A stretch of 64,000 bases of DNA, from positions 1 to 64,000 of the forward strand of contig NZ_LQBD01000013.1 of NCBI RefSeq assembly GCF_046630315.1. The letters are read 5' to 3'. Source of the stretch: Brucella anthropi_A (GTDB lineage Bacteria; Pseudomonadota; Alphaproteobacteria; Rhizobiales; Rhizobiaceae). Below are positions 52,082 through 61,234 of the stretch, piece by piece. Position numbers and translations under genes: made by a program. The notes beneath the pieces were generated by a model that did not search any database, was not told where the DNA came from, and worked only from the letters and a program-made list of their open reading frames with translations. Within the stretch, counting starts at the first letter, position 1, and each line of letters opens with the position of its first letter.

Positions 52082-52886
52082 GGACCAGTTCCGGGTTTCC
52101 TGATGCACGTTCATCGCCATAGATAATCCCCAGAATTGTCTCACGCATCTTGATGAAGTCGGGACTGGATTTGACGGCGCGCGCGTCACCGCATTCCAGA
52201 AAGCGTCGATTGAAATCCAGATCGTAGGTATGGGTGATCCGGCCCGGACGCGGCGACATGACGATCAGCCGCGAACCGAGGAACAGGGCCTCTTCAACGC
52301 TGTGCGTGATGAAGAAGAACATTTTGTTGGTCAGTTGCCATACCCGCAAAAGCAATTCCTGGATCGTCTCGCGGGTCAGCGCATCGAGTGCTGCCATGGG
52401 CTCATCCATGAGCAGCATTGCCGGGTCGCAGGTCAGGGCGCGGGCAATCCCCACGCGCTGCTGCATGCCGCCGGAAAGCTGGTAGATCTTGTGATTGTGA
52501 AAATCCTGCAGGCCGACCAGCGCCAGGTTTTTGGTGGCGCGCGCACGGCGTTCCGCCTTTGGAACCCCCTGTAGCTTGAGGCCAAATTCGGTGTTGTCGA
52601 TCACATTGAGCCAGGGAAGCAGCGCATGTTTCTGGAACACGACGCCCCTGTCGGCGCCGGGGCCGCGCACCGGCCTTCCGCCCAGCGTGATTTCGCCGGA
52701 TGACGGGATCATGAACCCCGCCATCAGATTGAGAAGCGTGGTCTTGCCGCAGCCGGACGCGCCAAGCGCCACCACGAAATCCCCGCTGTCGATCCGCAGA
52801 TTGACGCCCTTCAGCGCAATCACGGCTTCTTCCACATAAAGACCGGGATAGGTCAGACTGACATTCGATACGTTCAAGGTTTCCAT
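52074..52886 (-). CDS. tauB: Taurine ABC transporter ATPase
   Basis: This 270-residue ATPase of the SsuB/TauB type has Walker A GASGCGKTTLLNL, Q-loop FQKHALLPWL, signature LSGGMQQRVGIARAL and Walker B MLLMDEPMAALDAL. It energises taurine uptake. A 132-bp gap with an inverted repeat separates it from tauA, as often seen when the binding protein is made in excess. Confidence 0.93.
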   Translation of the reverse strand: METLNVSNVSLTYPGLYVEEAVIALKGVNLRIDSGDFVVALGASGCGKTTLLNLMAGFMIPSSGEITLGGRPVRGPGADRGVVFQKHALLPWLNVIDNTEFGLKLQGVPKAERRARATKNLALVGLQDFHNHKIYQLSGGMQQRVGIARALTCDPAMLLMDEPMAALDALTRETIQELLLRVWQLTNKMFFFITHSVEEALFLGSRLIVMSPRPGRITHTYDLDFNRRFLECGDARAVKSSPDFIKMRETILGIIYGDERASGNPELVHA

Positions 52887-53018
52887 GACGTCACCTTTCG
52901 GGAACGAAGGAGCGGTTCCGGCATGAACCGGAAGTCACGACTGTGCTGGAACCGTCTCGGTTCAGCGGCTCGCCCGAGGGCCTGCCGCTGGCGGAGGCGC
53001 TTGAATTACTTCACGTAA

Positions 53019-54041
53019 TTACTTCGCGGCGGCTTCGGCAAAACTGCCGTTGACGTTGCCGCTATAGTCATCCAGAGCCTGGTCTAGCTGTTTCTGGTCG
53101 ACGAGGAATTTCGCGCTCTGGGTGATGGATTTGAGCGCCCCGCTATCCTTGCCGCCGCCGAGCCAGGTCGGGGAGGCCTGTTCCTCCACTGTGGGGAAGG
53201 ACAATAATGCGAGCGCGCCCGGTATGTCGGCGGCATTGCCGCCGATCAGCTTGACCATACCCTTGACCTGGTCGGAATCTGCCGTCCACTGGCCGCCATT
53301 GGCCTTGTAGTCGGCATAGGCATCCTTGAGCACCGCGGCAAAGGCGGTCATGAATTTCGGGTTTTCGCTGGCGAAGCTCTTGTCCACCACCAGCCCGTCG
53401 AAGGTCGGAACGCTTTTCGCGCCGATTTCTTCCGAATTGGCGATTTCCTTGCCCGTCTTGAGGATTTCGGAAAGCGCCGGCGGCCAGACATAGGCCGCAT
53501 CGATGTCGCCGCGCTGCCAGGCGGCAACGATCTGCGGCGGCGTCATGTTGAGGATTTCCGCTTCGCGCGGATTGATCTTCCAGACGTCGTTCATGCCGAC
53601 CAGAAGATGAAAGTGCGAGGTCGAGACAAATGGCACGCCGATCTTCTTGCCCTTGAGGTCTTCCGGCTTTTCGATGCCGGAACCTTCGCGCGCCATCAGG
53701 GCCTCCGATTTGCCGATATTATCGAGAATCCAGAAGAGTTGAAGGTCCACGCCGCGTGTGGCGGCTGCGGCAATGCCCGTCGAGCCGATCACGCCGATGG
53801 GCACGTTGCCCGATGCAAGTGCCGTTGAAATATCGCCGCCCGATGCAAACTGGCGCCAGTCGATCTTGTATCCGGATTCCTTGGCTGCCGCGTCGAATTT
53901 CCCATTGGCAATGGCGGTCAGAAAAGGCCCGACGATCTGCTGATAGCCGACCACGACCGTGGTTTCGGCATAGGCCGCCGAGGTGGAAAGTGCCACGGCC
54001 GAAAATAGCACCACCCGTTTTATGTTGTTGAAATAGTTCAT
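53019..54041 (-). CDS. tauA: Taurine-binding periplasmic protein
   Basis: This 340-residue binding protein has a signal peptide (MNYFNNIKRVVLFSAVALST, cleavage at AYA-E) and the family start TTVVVGYQQIVGPFLTAIAN, then GGDISTALASGNVPIGVIGS and DLQLFWILDNIGKSEALMAR, which match TauA-type proteins. The ATG chosen follows GGGGAAC. It is the first gene of the taurine operon, divergent from tauR, and the intergenic region holds two TauR-type repeats. Confidence 0.92.
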   Translation of the reverse strand: MNYFNNIKRVVLFSAVALSTSAAYAETTVVVGYQQIVGPFLTAIANGKFDAAAKESGYKIDWRQFASGGDISTALASGNVPIGVIGSTGIAAAATRGVDLQLFWILDNIGKSEALMAREGSGIEKPEDLKGKKIGVPFVSTSHFHLLVGMNDVWKINPREAEILNMTPPQIVAAWQRGDIDAAYVWPPALSEILKTGKEIANSEEIGAKSVPTFDGLVVDKSFASENPKFMTAFAAVLKDAYADYKANGGQWTADSDQVKGMVKLIGGNAADIPGALALLSFPTVEEQASPTWLGGGKDSGALKSITQSAKFLVDQKQLDQALDDYSGNVNGSFAEAAAK

Positions 54042-54150
54042 GGAGTTCCCCTTCCATTTAAGAACCATGCCTGACTTGGTCACGACTGCTGGCGTTTTCC
54101 GCCAATCTCCAGTTCCGGTTACGAACGATAGCCATCTCATCAAATTTGCC

Positions 54151-54182
54151 TTATATCCAGTTGGAATAGTCAATAAGTCCAG
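54151..54182 (-). promoter_or_regulatory. Two TauR-type direct repeats
   Basis: On the minus strand CTGGACTTAT (54173-54182) and CTGGATATAA (54151-54160) are spaced 22 bp start to start, two helical turns. Both closely fit the CTGGACYTAA repeat known for TauR of Rhodobacter capsulatus. They lie 110-141 bp upstream of tauA in the 313-bp tauA-tauR region. The rest of this region (54042-54354) is AT-rich and should hold both promoters. Confidence 0.8.
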
Positions 54183-54354
54183 TTTGGCAATCGAGATGGC
54201 GTTCCCCAAAATGCGGGCACGCGCCAACTCTAGCGTCGAAATTATTCCACGGGGAGAAACAGAAAGAAGAAACACTATTGCCAAGTGGAGCCATAAAAAG
54301 AAAAACTGACGCAGACCGGGTTGAAATTTTCTGATTTGCTAATGGGGTGGAAAT

Positions 54355-55824
54355 TTGGATGCCGTTTCTCCAACGATTTTCTTCATAGATGGAGAACGAA
54401 ATACAGGATTGCAGGCGCAAATCCGTGAAGCGACGGTATCCTCTATACTGTCCGGCGCAGTATTGCCGGGCGCGCGCATGCCATCCACGCGCGGCCTTGC
54501 GGATTATCTGAAGGTTTCCCGTCTGACGGTAACGCTCGCCTATCAGGAGCTGGTCTCGCAAGGTTATCTGGAGGTGCGGTCCCGCAGTGCCTATCACGTG
54601 GCCGCAAAGCCGCCGGTCAGCCGGCCAGACCAGAATAATCCGCAGTCGCCCGATATCGCCGTGGACTGGTCGTCAAAGCTGCGGCAGGGTTTTAATATTG
54701 CCAAGACGATCCGCAAGCCGCTCGATTGGCGGCGTTACCGATACCCGTTTCTCTATGGCCAGATGGACCAGACCCTGTTCGATCTCGCCGCATGGCGCGA
54801 TTGTGCCCGGCGCGCTCTGGCGCGCGAGGATTTCATCCTCATGGCAGGCGATTTCGCTGCCGCCGACGATGTGGAACTCGTCAACTATATCCGCTCGCGC
54901 ACGCTGCCAAGCCGCGGAATACGCGCCGAACCGGACGAAATTCTGGTCACGGTCGGCGCGCAGAATGCGCTCTGGATCATCAGCCACCTCTTGTTGACCA
55001 GGCGGTCGCATGTCGTGTGCGAGAACCCCGGTCATCCCGATATCAGCGCCACTTTGCATCTGACCGGCGCACGGGTGACGGCATTGGATGTCGATGAAGG
55101 CGGCTTGCCGCCGGAATTGCTGCCGGAGGGCATCGATGCGGTCTTCGTGACACCCAGCCACCAATCCCCGACCGCCGCCACCATGCCGCGGGCGCGGCGT
55201 ATTGCGCTTCTGGAGGCGGCAGCCGAACGCGATTTCGTCATCGTCGAGGATGATTATGAATTCGAGATGAGCTTTCTCCAGCCGCCGACACCGGCGCTGA
55301 AATCGCTCGATCAGTATGGCCGCGTTCTCTATGTGGGCAGCTTTTCCAAGTCGCTGTTTCCCGGACTTCGGCTCGGCTATCTGGTTGCGCCTGCGCCTGT
55401 CATCCGCGAGGCGAGGGCGCTGCGCGCGCTCATGTTGCGCCATCCGCCTGGCCATTTGCAGCGAACAGCGGCCTATTTTCTGGCGCTTGGCCATTACGAT
55501 GCGGTCATCCACCGAATGCGGATCGAATATCACAAGCGTCACATCGTCATGATCGAGGCTCTCGATCGCGAAGGATTGAAAATCGCCGGCAAGTCGGGTT
55601 TCGGCGGCACGGCATTCTGGATCGAAGGACCGGAAGGCATGGATGCCGACAAGCTTGCGCGCGATCTGCGCGAGGATGGCGTATTGATCGAATCGGGCTC
55701 GCCGTTCTTCTGGAGCGATGACCGGCCGTGCCGCTATTTCCGCATCGCCTATTCCTCCATTCCGATCAACCGCATTGCGGAGGGTATCGAACTTCTGGCC
55801 CGGCGCATGCGGCAAATCTTGTAG
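54355..55824 (+). CDS. tauR: TauR-type MocR regulator of taurine metabolism
   Basis: This 489-residue GntR-aminotransferase fusion has the winged helix (GARMPSTRGLADYLKVSRLT) and the PLP lysine region YVGSFSKSLFPGLRLGYLVA. It is divergent from tauA, and the intergenic region contains its expected direct repeats. In Rhodobacter TauR is a taurine-dependent activator. The start is a TTG behind GGGGTGG; no ATG is available in frame nearby. Confidence 0.92.
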   Translation: MDAVSPTIFFIDGERNTGLQAQIREATVSSILSGAVLPGARMPSTRGLADYLKVSRLTVTLAYQELVSQGYLEVRSRSAYHVAAKPPVSRPDQNNPQSPDIAVDWSSKLRQGFNIAKTIRKPLDWRRYRYPFLYGQMDQTLFDLAAWRDCARRALAREDFILMAGDFAAADDVELVNYIRSRTLPSRGIRAEPDEILVTVGAQNALWIISHLLLTRRSHVVCENPGHPDISATLHLTGARVTALDVDEGGLPPELLPEGIDAVFVTPSHQSPTAATMPRARRIALLEAAAERDFVIVEDDYEFEMSFLQPPTPALKSLDQYGRVLYVGSFSKSLFPGLRLGYLVAPAPVIREARALRALMLRHPPGHLQRTAAYFLALGHYDAVIHRMRIEYHKRHIVMIEALDREGLKIAGKSGFGGTAFWIEGPEGMDADKLARDLREDGVLIESGSPFFWSDDRPCRYFRIAYSSIPINRIAEGIELLARRMRQIL

Positions 55825-55998
55825 CTCTGGGAACGCCTGGGTTCAGCCTGCGTTCATGTGGATTGCGATAACGGATTTGTGAAATCGCCGGAATTTGTCC
55901 CAATTCGATGGATACCGCTTTCGGCTCTACGGCGTCGTTCCCCGCAGATCTGCGGACAAAACGCATATCGATTCCGCTTTCCGGAAGGAGAAGGATTT

Positions 55999-58188
55999 AT
56001 GTCTATTCGTTCCAGGCTTCTTGCGACTGTTGCCGTGCCGGTTTTGTCGGCCTCCATTTTCGCGCAACCCGTACTGGCGGAGACGCCGACGGCTCCAATC
56101 CTGCTTGCGCAGGAAAGCGGAGGACAGCCCTCCGACGAATTGTTGCAACAGCAACAGCGTGAGGTGGAAGAACAGCAGAGGGCCGCCGAACGCGAAGCGC
56201 AGAGGCAAGCCGAGGAGCAACAGAAGGCAGCAGAGCGCGAAGCGCAGAGCCAGGCTGAAGAACAGGCGAGACAGGCCGCCGAGCAGAAAAAAGCCGAAGA
56301 GGAAGCCCAGCGTCAGCGTGAACAACAGCAGAAGGCTGCGGAAGAGGAGTTACGCCGGGCGGAAGAACAGCAGAAAGCCGCCGAGCGCGAAGCGCAGAAG
56401 CAGGCTGAGGAACAGGCGAGACAGGCCGCCGAGCAGAAAAAAGCCGAAGAGGAAGCCCAGCGTCAGCGTGACCAGCAGCAGAAGGCTGCGGAAGAGGAGT
56501 TACGCCGGGCCGAAGAACAGAAGAAGGGGGATGAAGAGGCAGCACGCAAGGCGGCTGAGCCGCAGGAACAGCCCGCGCCGGTCGTCGAGAAGCCGGTAGA
56601 AGAAGCGCCGGCAGCGCAGCCGGAAGCCAAACCTGAAAAGCCTGTATCGGAAGAACCAGCCAAACAGGCCGAACAGCCTGTGAAGGAAGCTCCGGCACAG
56701 GAAGCGGAAAAGCCAGCCGAACAACCGGCACAAACATCTCCGGTAACGCCGCCGCAGAAGAAGCCAGCGGAAGAGTCCATCGTGGAGCATCCCGAAGAAG
56801 TCCCGCCGCAAGAGCCGAAAGCAGCGCAAGAGCCGAAAAAGGAGACGCAGCCCGCACAGCCGGTCGAGCAGCCCCAATCAACCGAAGGTCAGCAAGAACC
56901 GGCACCGAAGATTGTCGACCAGCGTTCGACCGAGGAAAAGCAGGAGATTGCAAAAGACCCGGCCAGGACGGATGATACGGTTGTCCTGCCGGTTGAAAAT
57001 GGTGCAGCCATTCTCGACAGCGACAAGGATGCCGACAATTCCGGCGGAACCCAGTCGCGCGAGGAACGCCGCAAGCAGCGTGAACAGCAGCGTTCGGCTG
57101 AGGAAAATGCTCCGCCGCCCGCAAACGATGCGGCGGCCCAGGTCGCCATTCCCGAGGCGGTCAAGGCTGCGCTCCCGCAGAAGATCGAGGCCAATCTCAA
57201 GGAAGAGGGCACCCGGATCAAGGAAGCCCCGGTTTTTGCCGTGCCGGAAACCACCAACATCATCAACAATACGGTGGTGAACAATACGGTCGTCAACAAC
57301 ACTACGGTCAATAATGTGACTAATAATGTTGCGAACGTCAAAGTGGTCGAGCAAGTGGATAATCGCGTCATTCTCGATGTGGGCGACCGCATTTTTGTTC
57401 GCGGCGATGACCGTCCGAGGCTGCGCCGCGATGCGGAGCGGACCTATTACGACGAACTGCCGCGCGGGCGCACCCGCGAAACCATCGTTCGTCCCGGCGG
57501 ATACCAGATCGTTACGGTTTATGATCGTTACGGCGACATTCTCCAGCGTTCCCGTATCGACCGGGACGGCAATGAATATCTGATGATCTATGCGCCCGAA
57601 TATGATGATAATCCGCGCGCCTCGATCGTGGATGTGGGTTATGAACTGCCGCCCATGCGCCTGACCATTCCGGTGCGGGATTACATTATCGATGTAGCGG
57701 ACGATCCGGATCGCGATTTCTATGATTTCCTTGCCCAGCCGCCGGTCGAACGCGTGGAACGTGTCTATACAATCGACGAGGTTCGCCATTCCGCCCGCCT
57801 GCGCGACAAGGTGCGTCGCATCGATCTGGATACGATCCACTTCGCGACGGGCAGTGCCGAAGTCTCGCTGTCGCAGGCCAAGACCTTGCGCAAGGTTGCG
57901 ACCGCCATGCAGAAGGTGCTGGCAAAAGACCCCGGCGAAACCTTCTTCATCGAAGGGCACACGGATGCCGTCGGATCGGATCGGTCCAACCTTGTCCTTT
58001 CCGACAAGCGCGCTGAATCGGTCGCGAGCCTTTTGACGGAAGTTTATGACATTCCGGCAGAAAACCTTGTCACGCAGGGTTATGGCGAACGCTTCCTGAA
58101 AATTCGCACGCAAGCCGCCGAACAGGAGAACCGCCGTGTCACGATCCGCCGCGTGACGCCGCTCGTCCGCCCGGTCGCGCAGCGCTGA
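55999..58188 (+). CDS. Large OmpA-family protein with coiled-coil and Pro-rich region
   Basis: This 729-residue protein has a signal peptide (MSIRSRLLATVAVPVLSASI, cleavage near VLA-E). A Glu/Gln/Ala-rich coiled coil of about 150 residues contains a 50-residue tandem repeat. A Pro/Glu/Ala-rich stretch (about 190-330), an Asn/Val-rich turn region (NTVVNNTVVNNTTVNN, near 425) and a C-terminal OmpA peptidoglycan-binding domain (about 610-729; FIEGHTDAVGSDRSNLVLSD) follow. It may tether envelope layers or act as a long periplasmic spacer. The ATG is the one behind GAAGGAG; the upstream in-frame ATG lies before the signal peptide. It stands alone. Confidence 0.9.
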   Translation: MSIRSRLLATVAVPVLSASIFAQPVLAETPTAPILLAQESGGQPSDELLQQQQREVEEQQRAAEREAQRQAEEQQKAAEREAQSQAEEQARQAAEQKKAEEEAQRQREQQQKAAEEELRRAEEQQKAAEREAQKQAEEQARQAAEQKKAEEEAQRQRDQQQKAAEEELRRAEEQKKGDEEAARKAAEPQEQPAPVVEKPVEEAPAAQPEAKPEKPVSEEPAKQAEQPVKEAPAQEAEKPAEQPAQTSPVTPPQKKPAEESIVEHPEEVPPQEPKAAQEPKKETQPAQPVEQPQSTEGQQEPAPKIVDQRSTEEKQEIAKDPARTDDTVVLPVENGAAILDSDKDADNSGGTQSREERRKQREQQRSAEENAPPPANDAAAQVAIPEAVKAALPQKIEANLKEEGTRIKEAPVFAVPETTNIINNTVVNNTVVNNTTVNNVTNNVANVKVVEQVDNRVILDVGDRIFVRGDDRPRLRRDAERTYYDELPRGRTRETIVRPGGYQIVTVYDRYGDILQRSRIDRDGNEYLMIYAPEYDDNPRASIVDVGYELPPMRLTIPVRDYIIDVADDPDRDFYDFLAQPPVERVERVYTIDEVRHSARLRDKVRRIDLDTIHFATGSAEVSLSQAKTLRKVATAMQKVLAKDPGETFFIEGHTDAVGSDRSNLVLSDKRAESVASLLTEVYDIPAENLVTQGYGERFLKIRTQAAEQENRRVTIRRVTPLVRPVAQR
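56236..56535 (+). repeat. Two tandem copies of a 150-bp coding repeat
   Basis: Copies at 56236-56385 and 56386-56535 are nearly identical, both at DNA and protein level, with a unit of exactly 50 codons (REAQxQAEEQARQAAEQKKA to about RRAEEQ). The start of a degenerate third unit precedes them from about 56187. The near-identity at the DNA level suggests recent duplication, and the copy number may vary between strains. Confidence 0.85.
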
Positions 58189-58197
58189 ACAAAAAGC

Positions 58198-58228
58198 CCC
58201 GGATGCGGCTTTCGCATCCGGGTCTTTC
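58198..58228. terminator. Bidirectional terminator after the OmpA-family gene
   Basis: CCCGGATGCG (58198-58207) pairs with CGCATCCGGG (58213-58222) around a 5-nt loop. TCTTTC follows on the plus strand and GGGGCTTTTTG on the minus strand, so both convergent transcripts can end here. Confidence 0.88.
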
Positions 58229-58245
58229 AATGCCGAAATATCGGT

Positions 58246-58527
58246 TCAGGCGATTTTGGTCTGGATCGCTGTCACGCTGTCCAGCACCTGTTCGCTCATC
58301 GGGCGCGGCTTGACTGCGGCGATCTGCACCATCAATTCCGCGATCCTGTCTGCATCGACAACGCCGCATTCGTAAATCTGGATGATTTCGCGGGCCATCT
58401 CATCCTTGTGCGGTGAGGTGATCGGGCAACGTGCCATCGCCTCGCACGACTTCACATAAGCCGCCTGGAGCTGTTCCAGCTCAACGGCCTTGAAACGTCC
58501 GAAGTAATAATCTCTCGAAAACGGCAT
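58246..58527 (-). CDS. Small hypothetical protein, paralogue of the next small gene
   Basis: From the chosen ATG the product has 93 residues and starts MPFSRDYYFGRFKAVELEQL. It shares with the product of 58719-58943 the MPF start, an alpha-helical pattern, a Cys-x-I-T motif (RCPITS versus HCVITH) and the ending DADRIAELMVQIA versus DPDKIAEMVARLE. A longer in-frame start at 58719 would add 64 unconserved residues. No domain was recognised. The pair probably arose by duplication; both look cytoplasmic. Confidence 0.6.
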   Translation of the reverse strand: MPFSRDYYFGRFKAVELEQLQAAYVKSCEAMARCPITSPHKDEMAREIIQIYECGVVDADRIAELMVQIAAVKPRPMSEQVLDSVTAIQTKIA

Positions 58528-58718
58528 TCTATTGCATTCCGCAGATGGCAGACGGACAGATCGTTCCATTCGAAGGCCTACAAAGTCTTGCGATCCGCTA
58601 TACTGAAGGACAGCCGATTGCAAAGTCTTATAACCTGCAATTGTTTCGTTTATGTAAACTATTCGGCCCGCGCCCTCTCTGGCAAGCGTGACGTGTCGCG
58701 GCTTCGACGAGAAGCGCA

Positions 58719-58943
58719 TCAGACCCGCGCAAGTTCAAGCCTTGCAACCATTTCGGCAATCTTGTCCGGGTCATGTTCGCCGGATTCATAGGCCCGGATG
58801 ATCGCGCGTGCGAGCGCTTCCCTGCTTTCGTGGGTGATGACACAATGCTCCAGCAACAGGCAGCAACGATTAAAGGCGGCCTGAAGCACATGAAGATCGT
58901 CCGGCGCGTATGTTCCCTGATATCTGGTGCCGCGAAATGGCAT
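58719..58943 (-). CDS. Small hypothetical protein, second member of a paralogous pair
   Basis: This 74-residue product starts MPFRGTRYQGTYAPDDLHVL behind an excellent GGGGGAGG ribosome-binding site. It has two Cys-x-x positions (FNRCCLLLEHCVITH) and ends in DPDKIAEMVARLELARV. It pairs with the product of 58246-58527, with the same helical layout. No function is known to me; the small size suggests a regulatory or adaptor role. The region 58944-59235 holds no gene I can support. Confidence 0.68.
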   Translation of the reverse strand: MPFRGTRYQGTYAPDDLHVLQAAFNRCCLLLEHCVITHESREALARAIIRAYESGEHDPDKIAEMVARLELARV

Positions 58944-59235
58944 GGTCGCCTCCCCCGTTTTTCTGATTGAAGCCCCAAATTCGAGGGAATGCAACAGATC
59001 GTTTCATGACAGCGACCTCGGGCGGATCACGATAGTGTTTCTGGTAATCCGGTGATTTCGAACACAGATGGAGATAATCTCCGGTTTTCGCGTCGCCGGG
59101 CCTGAAAGCCCGCTATAAGGGCGTTGAAAGCTGGTTGAAAGCTTGCCTGCGCTAACCATTCAAGACCGATTGAGGAATCGGGATCAGGAGGGGCCCGGCT
59201 TTGCCGGGTCGACAGGAGCTCTCGGAGGAGCATAA

Positions 59236-60273
59236 ATGAAAATCTCTATCAATTCATGCCGTCATCTGTTTGGCGCGGCCGTTATTGGCGGCGCGATGGT
59301 GCTTGGCGCAGGCGCGGCCCATGCCGAAAAGCTGACCGTGATCGTGGGCGGCATGGAAAAGCAGATTTACCTTCCCGCAGTGCTGACGGAAAAGCTCGGC
59401 TATTTCAAGGATGAGGGTCTTGATGTCGAGCTGATCAACAGCCGCGCCGGCGTGGATGCGGAAAACGAACTTTTGGCCGGTGCGGCCCAGGCCGTCGTCG
59501 GTTTTTACGATCACACGATCGACCTGCAATCGAAGGGCAAGTTCATCCAGTCCATCGTTCAGTTCAGCCAGGCGCCGGGCGAGGTGGAGCTGGTATCCAG
59601 CAAATATGCCGATGCGATCAAGTCGCCCGCCGATTTCAAGGGCCACACGCTGGGCGTCACGGGTCTGGGCTCTTCCACGGACTTCCTGACCCAGTATCTT
59701 GCCATGCGCAATGGCCTGAAGCAGGGCGATTACACGCTGCTGCCGGTCGGAGCGGGCAATACATTCATTGCCGCGTTCAAGCAGGATGCCGTGCAGGCCG
59801 GGATGACCACCGATCCGACTGTCGCCAATATGCTCAAAAGCGGCGATGCCAAGGTGCTGGTCGATATGCGCACGCCGGACAAGACCATCGAGGCGCTTGG
59901 CGGGCCTTATCCGGCAGCATCGTTCTATGTGCAGAGCGCCTGGCTTGAGACGCATAAGGAAGACGCACAGAAGCTTGCCAATGCTCTGGTCAAGACCATG
60001 CGCTACATCGCTTCGCACAGCGCCGAGGAAATCGCCGACCAGATGCCCAAGGATTACTATGTCGGCGACAAGGACCTTTATGTGAAGGGACTTGCCGAGG
60101 GCAAGGCGCAGTACACGCCGGATGGCCGGATGCCGAAAGATGGCCCTGAAACCGTGCTCAAGGTTCTGGCAACCTTCAAGAAGCCGCTTCAGGAAAAGCA
60201 GGTCGACCTGTCGAAGACCTTCACGACCGAGTTCGTGGACAAGGCCAACGCAACGCTCGATGCTGCGAAGTAA
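59236..60273 (+). CDS. ABC transporter substrate-binding protein, NMT1/SsuA type
   Basis: This 345-residue periplasmic protein has a signal peptide (MKISINSCRHLFGAAVIGGA, cleavage near AHA-E) and the fold of NMT1/THI5-like binding proteins: KLTVIVGGMEKQIYLPAVLT, YFKDEGLDVELINSRAGVDA, SPADFKGHTLGVTGLGSSTD. The ATG follows GGAGGAG, behind a CCCGGC/GCCGGG hairpin in the leader (59194-59208). Substrate could be an alkylsulfonate, a nitrate-like anion, a pyrimidine or another small acid; it cannot be read. It heads an operon with the ATPase and permease below. Confidence 0.9.
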   Translation: MKISINSCRHLFGAAVIGGAMVLGAGAAHAEKLTVIVGGMEKQIYLPAVLTEKLGYFKDEGLDVELINSRAGVDAENELLAGAAQAVVGFYDHTIDLQSKGKFIQSIVQFSQAPGEVELVSSKYADAIKSPADFKGHTLGVTGLGSSTDFLTQYLAMRNGLKQGDYTLLPVGAGNTFIAAFKQDAVQAGMTTDPTVANMLKSGDAKVLVDMRTPDKTIEALGGPYPAASFYVQSAWLETHKEDAQKLANALVKTMRYIASHSAEEIADQMPKDYYVGDKDLYVKGLAEGKAQYTPDGRMPKDGPETVLKVLATFKKPLQEKQVDLSKTFTTEFVDKANATLDAAK

Positions 60274-60281
60274 GCCGCTCG

Positions 60282-60305
60282 ACTGACGTTCGCATGAACG
60301 TCAGT
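60282..60305 (+). terminator. Hairpin between the binding-protein and ATPase genes
   Basis: ACTGACGTTC and GAACGTCAGT form a perfect 10-bp stem with a 4-nt loop (GCAT), 9 bp after the stop of the binding-protein gene. There is no T-run; it probably protects the 3' end of the abundant binding-protein mRNA. Confidence 0.6.
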
Positions 60306-60394
60306 CCCGCTGCCTTCAACAAATTCAACCGCATTGCAGGCGCGCAATAACAAAGTATTGCGCGCGGGCGGTGCCGCATATCCGCGAGGACCCC

Positions 60395-61234
60395 ATGCTG
60401 ATGGAAGCCCCTAAAACCATTGCGCGTGAGAAAGCTGCTGCAATCGCGCTCAACAATGTGACCCGCCGTTTCGTCACCCCGGATGGCAAGATGATGACGG
60501 CATTGCGCGATTTCACGATGAATGTCGCGCAAGGTGAATTTGCCTGTGTCGTCGGCCCGACTGGCTGCGGCAAGTCGACGACGCTCAATCTTGTGACCGG
60601 CCTTGCAAGGCCGAGTGCCGGCGAGGTTCGCCTGATGGGCAAGCCCATCGAAGGCATTAGCCCCGATATCGGTTTCGTGTTTCAGGCGGATGCGCTTTTT
60701 CCCTGGCTCAATGTCATCGACAATGTGAGCGCCGGTCCGCGCTACCGCGGCATGGGCAAGGAAGAGGCTTATGAAAAGGCACGCAGCTGGATCGCCCGTG
60801 TCGGCCTGGCCCGCTTTGAAAAGCACTATCCGCATCAATTGTCCGGCGGCATGCGCAAGCGCGTGGCGCTGGCGCAGACCTTTATCAACGAGCCGAAAAT
60901 CCTGCTTATGGATGAGCCTTTCAGCGCGCTCGACGTGCAGACGCGTACGCTGATGCAGGGTGAATTGCTCGATCTCTGGCAGCAGTCCGGCGCATCCGTC
61001 ATCTTCGTCACGCATGATCTTGAGGAAGCCATTGCGCTGGCCGACAAGGTCTATGTGCTGACCGCCGGTCCGGCCACGGTCAAGAGCGTCTATGACATCG
61101 ATATTCCGCGTCCGCGCGTCATGGAGGACATCCGCTATGACAGCCAGTTCGTCGATATCGCCAAGGTCATCTGGGACGATCTGCGCGAGGAAGTGCAGAT
61201 CGGCCAGAAGCGCGCACTGGCGAACGGAAACTAG
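60395..61234 (+). CDS. ABC transporter ATPase, SsuB/TauB type
   Basis: This 279-residue ATPase has Walker A GPTGCGKSTTLNL, Q-loop FQADALFPWL, signature LSGGMRKRVALAQTF and Walker B ILLMDEPFSALDVQ. The ATG follows GAGGACCCC. It powers the permease gene product downstream. A short Rhizobiales-type repeat lies between the two genes. Confidence 0.92.
   Translation: MLMEAPKTIAREKAAAIALNNVTRRFVTPDGKMMTALRDFTMNVAQGEFACVVGPTGCGKSTTLNLVTGLARPSAGEVRLMGKPIEGISPDIGFVFQADALFPWLNVIDNVSAGPRYRGMGKEEAYEKARSWIARVGLARFEKHYPHQLSGGMRKRVALAQTFINEPKILLMDEPFSALDVQTRTLMQGELLDLWQQSGASVIFVTHDLEEAIALADKVYVLTAGPATVKSVYDIDIPRPRVMEDIRYDSQFVDIAKVIWDDLREEVQIGQKRALANGN

Noticed and set aside
56878..58230. Leftward frame of 450 codons opposite the OmpA-family gene
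   Set aside because: Antisense to the OmpA domain; its Ile/Asp/His-rich sequence mirrors the real gene.
59027..59233. 68-codon leftward frame before the NMT1-type binding-protein gene
   Set aside because: It lies over the leader and hairpin of the importer operon and has no ribosome-binding site or homology that I can see.
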